This document shows, one piece after another, positions 27,001 to 36,589 of a DNA stretch of 64,000 nucleotides. The stretch spans positions 1,523,004 through 1,587,003 of the forward strand of contig JANPYM010000001.1 of NCBI GenBank assembly GCA_025890175.1, in the 5' to 3' direction. This DNA comes from Ciborinia camelliae (Eukaryota; Ascomycota; Leotiomycetes; Helotiales; Sclerotiniaceae). Numbering within the stretch: the stretch's first letter is position 1; every line of letters begins with the position of its first letter. A model generated the notes under the pieces. That model was not told the origin of the DNA. It ran no database searches and was given only the letters and a program-made list of their open reading frames with translations. Both the position numbers and the translations under genes were made by a program.

Positions 27001-27160
27001 GGACGAGAAGGACGAGAAGGACGAGAAGGACGAGAAGGAAGAGAAGGATAAGAAAGGAAAGGAAAAGGAGGGAGATGCAAAGAGTGTTTACGAAAATAAT
27101 TACCGCTGTGTGCGGTGTCGAAAAGCATTGGAATTATCCTTTGTAATAGGCAAGGATTAA
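24066..27160 (+). CDS. STAND-type N-terminal domain / ankyrin protein with DEK repeat
   Basis: Five exons (24066-24496, 24556-25282, 25343-25425, 25480-26508, 26569-27160) join in phase to about 953 aa. Residues 1-145 are a helical N-terminus starting MAEVVGVIGGGIAVAQLAG, of the kind found on fungal NLR/STAND proteins. Next comes a Thr-rich linker with a 36-residue unit repeated twice (starts TPRTTTNTTVAAQT). Ankyrin-like segments follow (SPIFGACKNGDIGEVIRLV; TALHVAS after the third intron). The C-terminal exon has a run of about 25 Asp-Glu-Lys triplets, flanked by Cys-containing stretches (CHCRWFTEC before, CVRCRK after). There is no NACHT or NB-ARC P-loop, so it is either a natural two-domain protein or an NLR that lost its motor. 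A self/non-self role is inference from architecture. The last intron (acceptor TGCTCAG, 26568) is the least certain join. Confidence 0.7.
24595..24810 (+). repeat. 108-bp coding tandem duplication
   Basis: Two in-frame copies of a 108-bp unit (36 codons, Thr/Ala/Asn rich) within the ankyrin-type gene. They differ at a few bases (for example AACACAACCACAACC against AATACGACCACAATC), so the duplication is not brand new. Confidence 0.85.
26813..27040 (+). repeat. 9-bp GACGAGAAG minisatellite inside the coding sequence
   Basis: About 25 near-perfect copies of GACGAGAAG. The 9-bp period keeps the frame and encodes Asp-Glu-Lys triplets; edge units are degenerate (AATGAGAAG type left, GAAGAGAAG right). 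All three forward frames stay open through it, which creates spurious Arg-Thr-Lys and Arg-Pro-Ser frames. Confidence 0.95.
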
Positions 27161-28023
27161 TCTAGGATAGTTTGCTACTTTCAAGTTGGCGTTTGAAATG
27201 ATTCGGCTTTGGAAATTCCTGAGATGATATTGCATGGCTAGCTGGTTGTAAAAAGTAATATGAGAACCATATTTCTCAAATATCAGATCATTCTGAATGG
27301 TACCACTAAGTAATGGTGTTCGAGACTTTGCTATATCACTATTTATTATTTGTGAGCCCAGCAATTGGAACTAAATCTGGCTTCAATACATTCACAATAT
27401 CGAGAAGAAAGTTGAAACACTTAGGATATTATGAATACGCATATTCCTAGGAGATATAACAAGAACCACTCGAGCAGAGCAAATAGCAAAGTTGAAAGAC
27501 TAAATAAGATTTCTTGTGGCTCCCACCGATAGAAATATCCGCATCACTGGGTTTGGAGTCTGGAAGTGCATATTTGCTCGGAGCAATGGTATCTACTATC
27601 TAGTATTTCTTTTCTTTTTTTGGAATTTCTAAAAAATAAATCTTTATATACACCTGAAACCCGGTGATTAGTAGCTAGGCTATTGAGTCGAAAAGCTTCT
27701 TTTTCTTTATTGAGCTGGAACAAGTATCTATATATGACGATGCTTCCCTTTCATGGCGATTTGAAAATCAAATATTCTCCGAATCTCCTTGGACAAAGGA
27801 ATTGATGGGAACAATAAATCTTTTTGTTGATTTCTTTTATTTTGGACCATCTGGAAATCCCAAATCTGTATCTTTGTTTCATTGGCAATTGCAGCCTGGA
27901 TGTTAAAGATAAATCTGATAAGACCAGCTTCAAGCTAACACCTTATGTGCGTCTGGCAGCTCACAAAACATAGCTCGGGAAAGTAAATTGAAGCTGTGGT
28001 TGTGAAAGTATACGCCTCTTGCC
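27161..28023. other. Intergenic, no features seen
   Basis: No gene, RNA or clear repeat seen. AT-rich; probably the 3' region of the ankyrin-type gene and the promoter of the next gene on the same strand. Confidence 0.5.
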
Positions 28024-30025
28024 ATGTCGGAAACATTGAGTCATGGCGATGATGGTCATTCTGACAGTTCTCGAGCGGTGGGGAGTGAAACCGTTGACTC
28101 CGAAGATAAATTCGCCGAATCGACCCAGCAAGAAAGCGATCCAGAAAATGAGTTCAAATTATACGATCTGAGATTCATGACCCTATCAAAAGATGCGGAT
28201 GGGCATTCAACCGGGACTCCGGGTTCAACAGAAAGCATGGAGATTACTTTTGACTGCGAGTATGATCTTGAGGCATACGTGGAAGAACTTTCCCGCCTCG
28301 CGAGAAAGGGGAAATTCAATACCGCCAAACATCTTTTTGATTCGTGCCTGACGGAGCTAAAAGACCACCCGGAATTCGTTCTCGACTTCATTGATACTTT
28401 ATTGAAGCAAGGTGCCTACGAGACCTTAGTGAATTTTGCGGCGAATAAAGAAGGGTTTTTGTTGGAGCAGCTAAGAGACTGTGGAATAATTCCTATTCAT
28501 TACATGCGGTCCGTATTTGAGCTAGGGAAATGGCATAATTTGGGTTTCTCGAAAAGTGCCGTGGTAAAAGACTGGAGAGCTGATGAAGTCCGGTCCGAGT
28601 TGCTGTCGAATTTTGGGAAACTTGATTCAATTCAGGTGAGATTCATACGTATTCCATAGCCTTTGGAGTCTCTTATCAATCATTCGCTAGGTACAATTGC
28701 TCTGTAAAAAAGCACAGCTGGATTCCGAAATAGAGAAATACACAAAGATACCAAACGACGCCTTCAAGGAGTCGGAAGTCATTGTAGACAGTTCTCTAAA
28801 TTGGCACGGCTTATACGAGCACCTCCTCTCCACAAATAGTATATGGGATTTTCGAGATCTTTTTCATGCCTTGTGTTCAAGATACGGAGTCGCAGACACT
28901 GTCAAACTGTTGTTCAAGGATATGAAAAAAGCTATTCCCAGCGAAATTCATAAGCTGGAGGTCCCGGAATTCAACACATGGTTCGATTTTATTTCTCACT
29001 GGACACATAGTTCCCAGGGTGACGAGTCAACAGATTTGGCCCTCCTTGATCTATTGGTCACGATATCAATGCAACTTTTATCACACGGCGGTCAAACCGT
29101 TGATTATATCAAGAAAACAATAAATGAGGCTATGTTTCATGCCAGTCAACTCGCAATCTCTCTCAGTCTCAGCAATCCCGAAAACGTTCAGACGAGCCCC
29201 TATCTGAGGTGGGTCTTGGCGAATCAAAGACTATCGAGAGAATTTCCGGTGAACTTGTGTCAAATGCCAAAATATGAGTACCTAAAGCGGCCACAAGGAG
29301 TTTTCGTATGGACTTGTAGCCTGCCCATCTACGTACCATTCGACCCTATTGATCAGCCATATCGCGTATTTTGGGAAAAGCAATCGCAGAGAACCCCCGA
29401 GAACTTGCTAAAACTTGGGCTAGACGCCTCGCGCAAAAATGGTGACTACTCTTTACAAGCTCAATATTTGGAAGAGATTTTCTATACGTCTGATTCGCCA
29501 CTAGCGGTACTTAATGAGTTGTCACATTTGCAAAGAGATGTACAGGGAGATAAAATCGGTTATTTGCGAACATGTCTGACGAAATACCTTTGCGTAACTG
29601 ACCGGTCCGCCGAGGAGAACCTAAGCAACGAGCTAAGTGAGTTTGACGAGAAAAACCCTGTGCTATGGACAGATCCAACTGCTCGTGATATTGATCCGAT
29701 AACAAGGTGGTGCCAAAGAGTCATACAATGCGCATTGCATACTCACTTAGCCCACCATAAACAGGCACGTTCACACGTTCAGATGCAAGAATATATATAT
29801 AATCAGAAGTTACCCTATGATTTCAAACGCTTATTGGCCGAATTAGGAAAGAGATCCGGGGATTGTAGATTCGATCCTGAATTAATTGACAAGCCCCTCC
29901 CAGCATCATTGGCCGAACCTTTCAAGGGGTCGATTTATCGAGATGGAAATTTTATCATTTGTGATTCATCTGGCTACTTCACTAGGATTTTTCAAGCCAA
30001 CAGTAATGAAGGAGGTACTGGATGA
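28024..30025 (+). CDS. Uncharacterised fungal protein (648 aa)
   Basis: Two exons, 28024-28635 and 28691-30025, join in phase 0 across a GTGAGA...GCTAG intron to 648 aa. The N-terminal 80 residues are acidic and Ser rich. Then comes a helical stretch (LARKGKFNTAKHLFDSC...HPEFVLDFIDTLLKQGAYETL) whose pattern suggests a TPR- or PPR-like helical hairpin, followed by a long Trp-rich region with no motif I can name. No signal peptide, transmembrane segment or catalytic signature is visible. The same opening hairpin pattern reappears in the broken copy at 30677-31744, so it belongs to a locally duplicated family. It sits on the same strand as the ankyrin-type gene, 863 bp away. Function unknown. 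Confidence 0.8.
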
Positions 30026-30225
30026 TGATAATATACTTTTGAAGCGCCTGTCTTGCTTGATACTTTAAGCTATTAATGAAATTCAATATCCTCTGGAAAT
30101 GGTTGGTCTCGGGTGCTAATGATCCACATTGCCTGAGGGACAATTTTGAATGCTCGAAAGTAGCTTTTGTATTGACCCCCTATATTTCAGTACTGCCGCC
30201 CAACGTTACAATTAACTCTAATTTA

Positions 30226-30633
30226 TTTGGTAGATGATAAAATGACGCCCCCCCTAGGCGTCACTGACACGGGAGTCAGTTTAACTGTATATTTTAATTA
30301 CGCAACCGATTCTGTTCTAAAGTGAAATATAAAGCTAAAGCTTGTACTGCCCTTCCTGCCATTCTACCAGATTTTCCGATCCGAATCGATTCGGAAAAGC
30401 TAGTAGAATGGTAGAATGGTAGAATGGCAAAATGATAGAATGGTAAAACGATAGAATAATAAAATAGTAAACTGGCAGGATAGAAAAATGAAGATAGACC
30501 TTCCAAGCTTTTTCCATACACTTCGACTTCAACCCAAATCGGGTTTGTATTTAAAATTCAATTAATGTCGGAATCAATAACGCTCCGGAGAGGGGCGTTA
30601 ATAACACCAGGTGTCATTTTATCACTTACCAAT
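30226..30633. mobile_element. Non-autonomous TIR element, family B (copy B1)
   Basis: The left end TTGGTAGATGATAAAATGACGCC (from about 30227) and the right end near 30611-30635 are inverted repeats (reverse complement TTGGTAAGTGATAAAATGAC), giving an element of about 0.4 kb. It has no coding capacity. Inside are a hairpin (TCCGATCCGAATCGATTCGGA, about 30375) and a short array of 8-bp units of the type GTAGAATG (30403-30480). The array type and the sequence TATTTAAAATTCAATTAA are shared with the 61.5-62.1 kb repeat. End bases and target duplication are not resolved. Confidence 0.7.
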
Positions 30634-30671
30634 TTGGTATATATCTCTCAGGTTTCTCGACTAAAACGGAT

Positions 30672-31744
30672 GGGTTGGTAAATTTAAAGAAGCTAAAGAC
30701 TACTTTCAAACAAACCATCTCGACCAAATTCGAAATCCAATCCTAGGATTGCAGTTGAGTATGCGGACATGATACTTGAGCAAGATGCTGTTTATCAACC
30801 ATTACCTCGAGCTTACAGTCGAGGATAAGCAAAGTCTATTTAAAATTTTTTTGCTTTTAAATTTAATTTTTTTTGATACAAAATATAAAGAATATTATGG
30901 GGAGTTTATATATATAATAAAAAATACAATTCTATTTATAATTGATTTAATATTTAATATATAGGAAATTCCTGGATGTTATGTGATGATAGTTAAAAAA
31001 TTAAAGTTATCGTTCGAATTTATATTATATCATCTTAACTTATATTATATATATATAATAAAATACTATCATCTAAAATGATTGGACGAAATAAAATAAA
31101 AATTGAAAAAAAAAAAAGTAAAAAAAAAAAAAAAAAAAAAGAAATTATATGATATTATTTAATATTTAATTTTTTAAAATTTAAATAATATAAAATAATA
31201 TTTAGATAAAAAGAAATTAAACAAATCGAATAATATAATTAGATTATATATAAATAGTATTATCGAGCTAATATAATTGATATAATAGATTAGACGGTTA
31301 CATATAGCACATAACAACAATTCAAATTTTGAGATTTTGTTTTTTGGAATTTTAAAGTTTTTCCCAATAAAATTTTAAAAATATTTTTATATTATTAAAA
31401 TTAGTTTAGAATTCTTTATATTTTGTATTAAAAAAAATTAAATTTAGAAGTAAAAAGAATTTAAGTGGATTTTGCTTGTCCTCGATTGTAGAAGTGCCGG
31501 CATGATTTGTCGTGCAGAGCAATCTAAGGATGTCGATCTTGCAGAGTTACTTAACTGGAGAAACTTCCGTTATATCCACGATCGTTTTCTTATCGACGCT
31601 GGAGGGTATGTTCAGGATGCTTTAGACATGATTGAATACGATCGGACCACGCTGAAAGCTAAGAAGAAACCGGAAGGTGAGCTGCGAGATCAGCTCAGAT
31701 CCACTGGGTTACTCATTAATGCCAAATATCTATCGTGTATCTGA
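30672..31744 (+). pseudogene. Frameshifted remnant of a paralogue of the 648-aa protein, interrupted by a MITE
   Basis: Starting at 30677 one frame reads GKFKEAKDYFQTNHLDQIRN, matching the KGKFNTAKHLF hairpin pattern of the upstream gene. At about 30739 another frame takes over with NPRIAVEYADMILEQDAVYQ, which lines up with HPEFVLDFIDTLLKQGAYET. At 30815 MITE A2 interrupts. After it (31490-31744) an 84-residue open frame continues (RSAGMICRAEQSKDVDLAEL and on, ending KYLSCI), and removing the MITE plus one TA leaves that frame open with the sequence just left of the insertion. A change of frame plus an insertion marks it as a dead copy. The match to the upstream gene is clear only in the first 45 residues; the right part may be from the same family but is not proven. 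Confidence 0.6.
30816..31488. mobile_element. MITE, AT-degraded copy A2
   Basis: A 673-bp relative of the element at 13594-14297. The ends are CAGTCGAGGATAAGCAAA at left and its imperfect reverse complement TTTGCTTGTCCTCGATTG at right, flanked by TA at 30814-30815 and 31489-31490. Interior segments align with copy A1 (for example GGGGAGTTTATATATATAAT and TTTTGTTTTTTGGA), but CACGTG-type sites have become CACATA and TTACAT. The whole copy is extremely AT rich, with an A tract near 31115-31140. This is the pattern left by repeat-induced point mutation. Confidence 0.88.
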
Positions 31745-32038
31745 GTCTCAGTTGCTATCAAAATTCTAAACGTAAACGAACGATAGATGTAGCTTCAAAC
31801 TTTAAACGCTGGCCATTGATAAGATATAAAATTTGCCCTCCGGATACCTATTTAACATTTCCTCGCTTGAGGTTTACTAGAGAGCCAAGGGACGTTTTTG
31901 AGAGGTATCCAATAGTAAGGCAGACATTTGGGCCTCGGGACTTTATAGCATTATCTTAACATTGCCATTATTAATTAGTCAATCAACTATTCATACAGTA
32001 CATCGCCTTTCTCCCTTCATTCAAATCTCTTATAAAAA
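31745..32038. other. Intergenic, possible further remnant
   Basis: An open frame at about 31760-31959 (ends RQTFGPRDFIALS) has protein-like composition but no recognised match; it may be more of the decayed gene upstream in another frame. Confidence 0.3.
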
Positions 32039-32827
32039 TTACAAAGCAGCCATCACAACCCCACCAACAGCCATTCCCAAGAACCCTCGCATAACACCCG
32101 TCGGTGCAGCGCCTGCACTCGAACTAGATGTACTTCCACTTTTACCTCCACCTGTAACTGCACCTGCAGCGGTAGTCGTGGTAGCTGTGGCCGATGCTCC
32201 AGATCCAGATCCACCCGAAGCTGTAGCCGCAGCCGCAGTCGTCGCACTGGCCGATCCACTTCCGCTCTTTGTAGCTCCGGTTGCGCTTCCCGTAATAGTA
32301 CCCACCCCTTGATTCCCACTCGCAGTATAATAAAGACTAACCGCCGTCTCACTCGGATATAAATCCGACAACTGTGTAGCCGTTCCCTCTGCTACATCTT
32401 CTCCTCCCAGACTATTGAAAATCGCGGCAAAGCTGGCGGTTGGTGTACCGGTACATAGTTGATTGGATGCACTAGTGATAATCGTGTGAAATGCGCTGAC
32501 TTCCGCGGGCGAGCGTCCACCGTGTACATAATCGCAATTGAGACATCCGAGCCAGTTGCTGAAAAATCCACCATTACACATACATTGTGCGTGAGCGAGG
32601 TAATCGAGGGGTGTCGTTCCGTTGGGGTCGCAGGCGCTTTGGATGGTTATTACCTCAATGCAAGGGGGGATAGTGCCGGAGGTGATATTTGGAGAACAAA
32701 CGGAAGTGAGGTAGCTCTCTTCAGAGGATTGGCGGGGAAGGATGGGAATGAGGATTTCTTTTTCTGGGAGCGCAGCTGCTATGGCGGTAAGCAGGATTGC
32801 TGAGCTGAGGTAAGAGCGTGGATGCAT
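32039..32827 (-). CDS. Secreted GPI-anchored Cys-rich protein
   Basis: Single-exon gene of 262 aa. The ATG at 32827 starts a classical signal peptide (MHPRSYLSSAILLTAIAAALP), preferred over the upstream in-frame ATG at 32896 because that would bury the signal. The mature N-terminal domain (about 30-140) has eight Cys residues in the pattern C-x10-C-x9-C-x15-C-x-C-x10-C-x2-C-x23-C, close to fungal cell-surface Cys-rich domains but not a textbook CFEM. A Ser/Thr/Gly/Ala-rich linker (about 175-240) follows, then a small-residue site and hydrophobic tail (GFLGMAVGGVVMAAL) suited to GPI attachment. Likely a cell-wall or plasma-membrane surface protein; the exact role is unknown. Confidence 0.85.
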   Translation of the reverse strand: MHPRSYLSSAILLTAIAAALPEKEILIPILPRQSSEESYLTSVCSPNITSGTIPPCIEVITIQSACDPNGTTPLDYLAHAQCMCNGGFFSNWLGCLNCDYVHGGRSPAEVSAFHTIITSASNQLCTGTPTASFAAIFNSLGGEDVAEGTATQLSDLYPSETAVSLYYTASGNQGVGTITGSATGATKSGSGSASATTAAAATASGGSGSGASATATTTTAAGAVTGGGKSGSTSSSSAGAAPTGVMRGFLGMAVGGVVMAAL

Positions 32828-33782
32828 GGTGGTGGTTGAAAAGTAGAAAGTAGAGAATGGCTTGCTTGACTGGGTATTTCGATACGAAAGGTTCACAACA
32901 GAGACAAGAAAAGAGATACTTTTGCACTTCCGCGAAAGTCTTACCGTTGTTTATGAAAACTTCACATTGTATCGTGAAGAATACCTAATTAGGCACCTAC
33001 CTGTTGCTACTCGGCTCCGTGGAGATTTATTGAAACGTAGAAGGGAAAGTGCGATGAGAAATGTGACTGCGCCGCACGTATCTGACTGTGATGGCAAGTG
33101 ATATCAATAGTGTCGTTTATTTCCCGCCAAGAATTGTCAAAGAAGATTAAAGGCTTGTCAAAAGCTTGACTTGACGTCTCCAGCGGGAGGCCCCAAAACA
33201 CAATTTGAGGTTAAGGCTAATGATAACAGAACGACCAAACAATTCATAAATGCTGAGTGCAGAACAACGATAATCAGAGAGCTATTAAAGAAGATGAAGA
33301 CAGTTGATGATTTACTTGAATCTCTTTCTTTTCTCTTTTCTTTTCCATATTTTTCTGTTCTTTACAATCGAACCACATTTATTACATAGGGATTTGGGCT
33401 AATTAGTTATCATTACCCGACGTGTCATATATTACCCATATTTACCCGGGCCAATCATGAGGTTAAATGTTACTATCCGTGCCATATCACCGCAGCAACC
33501 CTTGAAAAAGGTTTGGAACACCGCAATCAAAGAGGCCACGATAAGGAAACCTGGAGAAGATCAACTTGGCAGGCGTTGTCATTGAAGAATCATTACATGG
33601 AACACGAAGCAATTGAAGTCAATTGTGTTGATTTGAGAATTTGTATTCTTCTCCCCATATGTGTTGTCATTTGCCATAAACCCAAAGTTCGAATCTCTCT
33701 CTGTATTTCAGAGTCGAGTCCCATCGCCAGCCATCATAATTTCATTCCCATCCATCACTCCCCATTCGGTGAAGCGTTGTGT
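32828..33782. other. Intergenic
   Basis: No supported gene. It lies upstream of the GPI-protein gene and downstream of the Cys-tailed gene. A degenerate TTACCCG repeat is seen at 33410-33450. Confidence 0.5.
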
Positions 33783-34035
33783 TTAACAGCATTGTTCACC
33801 ACATCCGCATCCGCAGCATTCACATCCAGCGGATTCACCACCACGAAGGTTGGTCTCGGTGCCCATGGCAGCAACTGGCTTCTATAGAGATGAGATCAGT
33901 ATATTGTTTGTTATGAGACTTTGTTGTAGGAAGGGGAATTCGTACGGGTTGTTGCATCTCGATACCGATGTTCTCGGAGCTCATAGGAGCCTCGGATTGG
34001 ATTTGTTGCTCGACGACTGGTTGTTCGAAAGGCAT
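33783..34035 (-). CDS. Small protein with Cys-rich C-terminus (62 aa)
   Basis: Exons 34035-33946 and 33881-33783, joined in phase 0 across a 64-bp intron (GTACGA...CTATAG), encode 62 aa. The N-terminus is Gln/Pro/Glu rich (MPFEQPVVEQQIQSE). The second exon encodes TNLRGGESAG followed by the tail CECCGCGCGEQCC, so 8 of the last 13 residues are Cys. The Arg-Gly-Gly segment before a Cys-rich tail recalls fungal CYSTM-type small stress proteins; the tail is hydrophilic enough to be metallothionein-like instead. Without the splice the frame gives a different ending, so the gene is easily missed. A related tail is seen at 36325-36589. Membrane association or metal binding is inference. Confidence 0.75.
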
Positions 34036-35495
34036 TTTGATGGATGTCTAATTTATAGAGTGTTAATAATGAGATCTAGTGAGCTCAGATACAAATATAC
34101 TGACTTTTTGAGTTGGTATTTGATAAAGTTAAAAGTTGTTTGATGGGAAAGCTTGTAAGTGTGTTGTTGTGTTGTGTAAGTGGAAGTGGGAGTGGAAGTT
34201 TGGAGTCTAATAAATAAGAAGATCTGAATCATTCGATGGAGGATTTTCGAGCCTTTTGAATTCACTCAATTCCAGCAACGGTTATTAACTAATATGGGCC
34301 GTGCAGATGTGATTGGTCTTTATGACGTTGTATTTTAGGGTCTAGCCTTCTAGCTGCATGGTGGAGACCTCCAGGGCTCTTCAAGATACATTTTGTTGGC
34401 AGACCAGGACAGGGCAGGATTTAATAAAACCCAGATGGGATCGCACCGTCGTACGATAGAAGATTAACCAACCAAAACTAAAAGAACAAACGGTGAATAG
34501 CAATAGTCGGCACAGCCACGTACACCTGCAAGCCAATCAAACGTAAATTACGCAAACCAAACCTTACTAAGTACTATTCTGGTACCTGCGTGATATGTCC
34601 CGCGCTTCGTATGTACGAAGGTAACAATTCATCACACACATGTGAGTCTCAGTGTTTCACCAAAAGGTTCTATTCCTTGCAAACGAGGCTGGCGATACCG
34701 AGTAGGCGATTTGCGGGGGCTTGCCCCATTTTTCATTTATCTAGATGCCATATCCAGCCTGTTTTGTGCCTTTCATAATCTTCATACATTATCTGCTACG
34801 CCACAGCTTATGAGCGGTCAGTTGTGGATCTACTTATTTTGGCTCAATTAATATTGCTTAAGGTCCGGTTAATCCTTTTCGTGTATTCCTACCCTCTTGA
34901 TTGTGTTGCAGTGCTACACCAATGTGATGGTTTAATCGTTTGTTAAATGCCGCATCTCCTAGTGGTGAGTGTTGAGCAGTCAACTTGAGATTTGACAGTT
35001 CAGCTCTCCAGGGGCTTTGGTGCACTCGGGATCTTAACGTTACAGATCCCTTGCAATGGTTCGGATAAGCTTTCGAATATGGTCGGCCGTGAGGGAATCC
35101 AGCCTCTCCAGCTATGTATGTAATCGAAAGCATTGGCCGAAATAATATCTCCAAATTTACATCAATGTCCCTTTTCAATTCGAAAAAGGATCTCATTTGA
35201 ATATTGGAAAACAATAACATATTTGTAAATGTATGATATTTTATGATTTAGATACTATGTCATTCTCAGCCACCCTTTTCGCTCCGGTAGAGTCAATCAG
35301 CATTTAATTTCTCTCTCAGATGATGGCGAACTGTGTATTTTTCTTTCTTTTTCGGGCCCTCTCACGGTCACTACACCAGGTCGCAAAATTCATTAGAACT
35401 TAAGCCGGCCAGATTAGGCTGGCATTGTTAAAGTCAACGTTATTAGATTAATTTTGAGTGGTTTTCAGTGCTGTTACCAGAATTCGTTCAAGAAT
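34036..35495. other. Intergenic between Cys-tailed genes
   Basis: No supported gene. A 120-aa open frame at 34858-35220 (minus) has no recognisable domain and is treated as chance. Confidence 0.45.
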
Positions 35496-35853
35496 TTAGA
35501 AGTCCGAAAATATGACGCAACACACACAACACGAGCAATTGCAGCCCCCGAATTTCCCATCATCCCCGCAACAATCGCAAGAATCGCGACAACAGCAGTC
35601 CAAACACCATACACATGGCCAACTAAAAATAGACCAGAAGCTCAAATCGGAAAAGCAACAACGACAACAGGAATCGGGATCTTCTCCCTGCAAAGCAAGA
35701 TACATTAGCACCTTCATAAAATGTTGGTAACAGAGAGCTACTTACAGACTGCTGTTCGGGGACCAAAGGTTCAAATGTCGTGGCCGCTGCGCTGTCCTGC
35801 AATGTGGCATCCATTGCTTCATTATAAGAGGGTGGTTCGCTGGTATGATCCAT
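35496..35853 (-). CDS. Small PPSY-motif protein with Cys-rich hydrophobic C-terminus (99 aa)
   Basis: Exons 35853-35746 and 35687-35496 join in phase 0 across a 58-bp intron (GTAAGT...TTGCAG) to 99 aa. Residues 1-36 hold a PPxY motif (EPPSYNEAM), a typical ligand of WW domains of NEDD4/Rsp5 ubiquitin ligases. The second exon has 20 Cys in 63 residues, with Trp/Phe-rich hydrophobic stretches (FWSIFSWPCVWCLDCCC), consistent with palmitoylation or a CYSTM-like membrane segment. The frame stays open upstream to an ATG at 36141, adding 96 residues of different, basic character; I prefer the inner ATG because it gives a compact small protein like its neighbours, but the longer form cannot be excluded. 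A membrane adaptor role is inference. Confidence 0.7.
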
Positions 35854-36324
35854 GGTGATTACTCGAACTTTTGAGAGTTTGCGACGAGTCTTCTGCTTAA
35901 GGACGGTCAGATTCTCGTGGGATAATAGAGAAACAACTTGTTCCAACATACCATACCGCAGGCTAAGGGAGTCTTTGACCTCGGTGATGTGACAATATTT
36001 GTGGATATCTGAGTCGGGAATTTGGAGTAGAAGTGGTTTTCGATACCGCGCTTTGGATTTCTTAAATGCGTTGCGGTATTTTGTGGTGAGCGAAGATAGC
36101 GATACTTGCATGTTGCAGTTAAAATGCTTTCGAGGTATCATGTTTTGTCTACCTAGGTATCAATTGTGGTATTCTCCCCTGAGTCATAGGTTTACTCATC
36201 GGCAAGTCATTCCGAAAAGACCGCACGGGTGATAGATACCATTCACCTTCCTCCACCTTCTCAAGAATCCAAAATTGCTCCTCACTTCCTTGAAGAAACA
36301 CTCCAAAAAGGTACCTCTACGAAA

Positions 36325-36589
36325 ATGGACAATACTATAACGAGACAACCCCCAGCCCAAGAAACCATGAACCCATGCTCTGATGTGATCGAAGAAACCC
36401 CACCTGTACGTCAAAACCTCTTACTATACTCTACCCACAAGATGGCTGCTAAATAAGCTCTCTTTCTAGACCGTTGAAGCCGACGCTACAACCTCATCCG
36501 AGTCCCAAGTACGCATTCGTGGAGGAGAAGGATATGGAACGTCGACCGATGATGATCGGGATTGCTGCTGCTTCATCGGTTGTGAATGA
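36325..36589 (+). CDS. Small protein with CCCFIGC tail (66 aa)
   Basis: Exons 36325-36405 and 36470-36589 join in phase 0 across a 64-bp intron (GTACGT...TTCTAG) to 66 aa. It starts MDNTITRQPPAQETMNP and ends with RIRGGEGYG, an acidic TDDDRD patch and the tail CCCFIGCE. Layout (Pro/Gln-rich first exon, intron, RGGE, Cys tail) matches the 62-aa protein at 33783-34035, suggesting an old paralogue pair. The CCCFIGC cluster suggests lipid-modified membrane attachment. Unspliced frames on this strand give unrelated endings, so it is easy to overlook. Confidence 0.7.

Noticed and set aside
26694..27146. Long Arg-Pro-Ser and Arg-Thr-Arg frames on both strands over the DEK repeat
   Set aside because: They are translations of the 9-bp minisatellite in other frames; only the Asp-Glu-Lys frame joins to flanking protein-like sequence.
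32459..32803. 114-aa plus-strand frame opposite the GPI protein
   Set aside because: Antisense shadow of the Cys-rich domain gene, which has a signal peptide and GPI tail on the other strand.
34858..35220. 120-aa minus-strand frame with faintly ankyrin-like spacing
   Set aside because: No consensus ankyrin residues in order; composition looks random.
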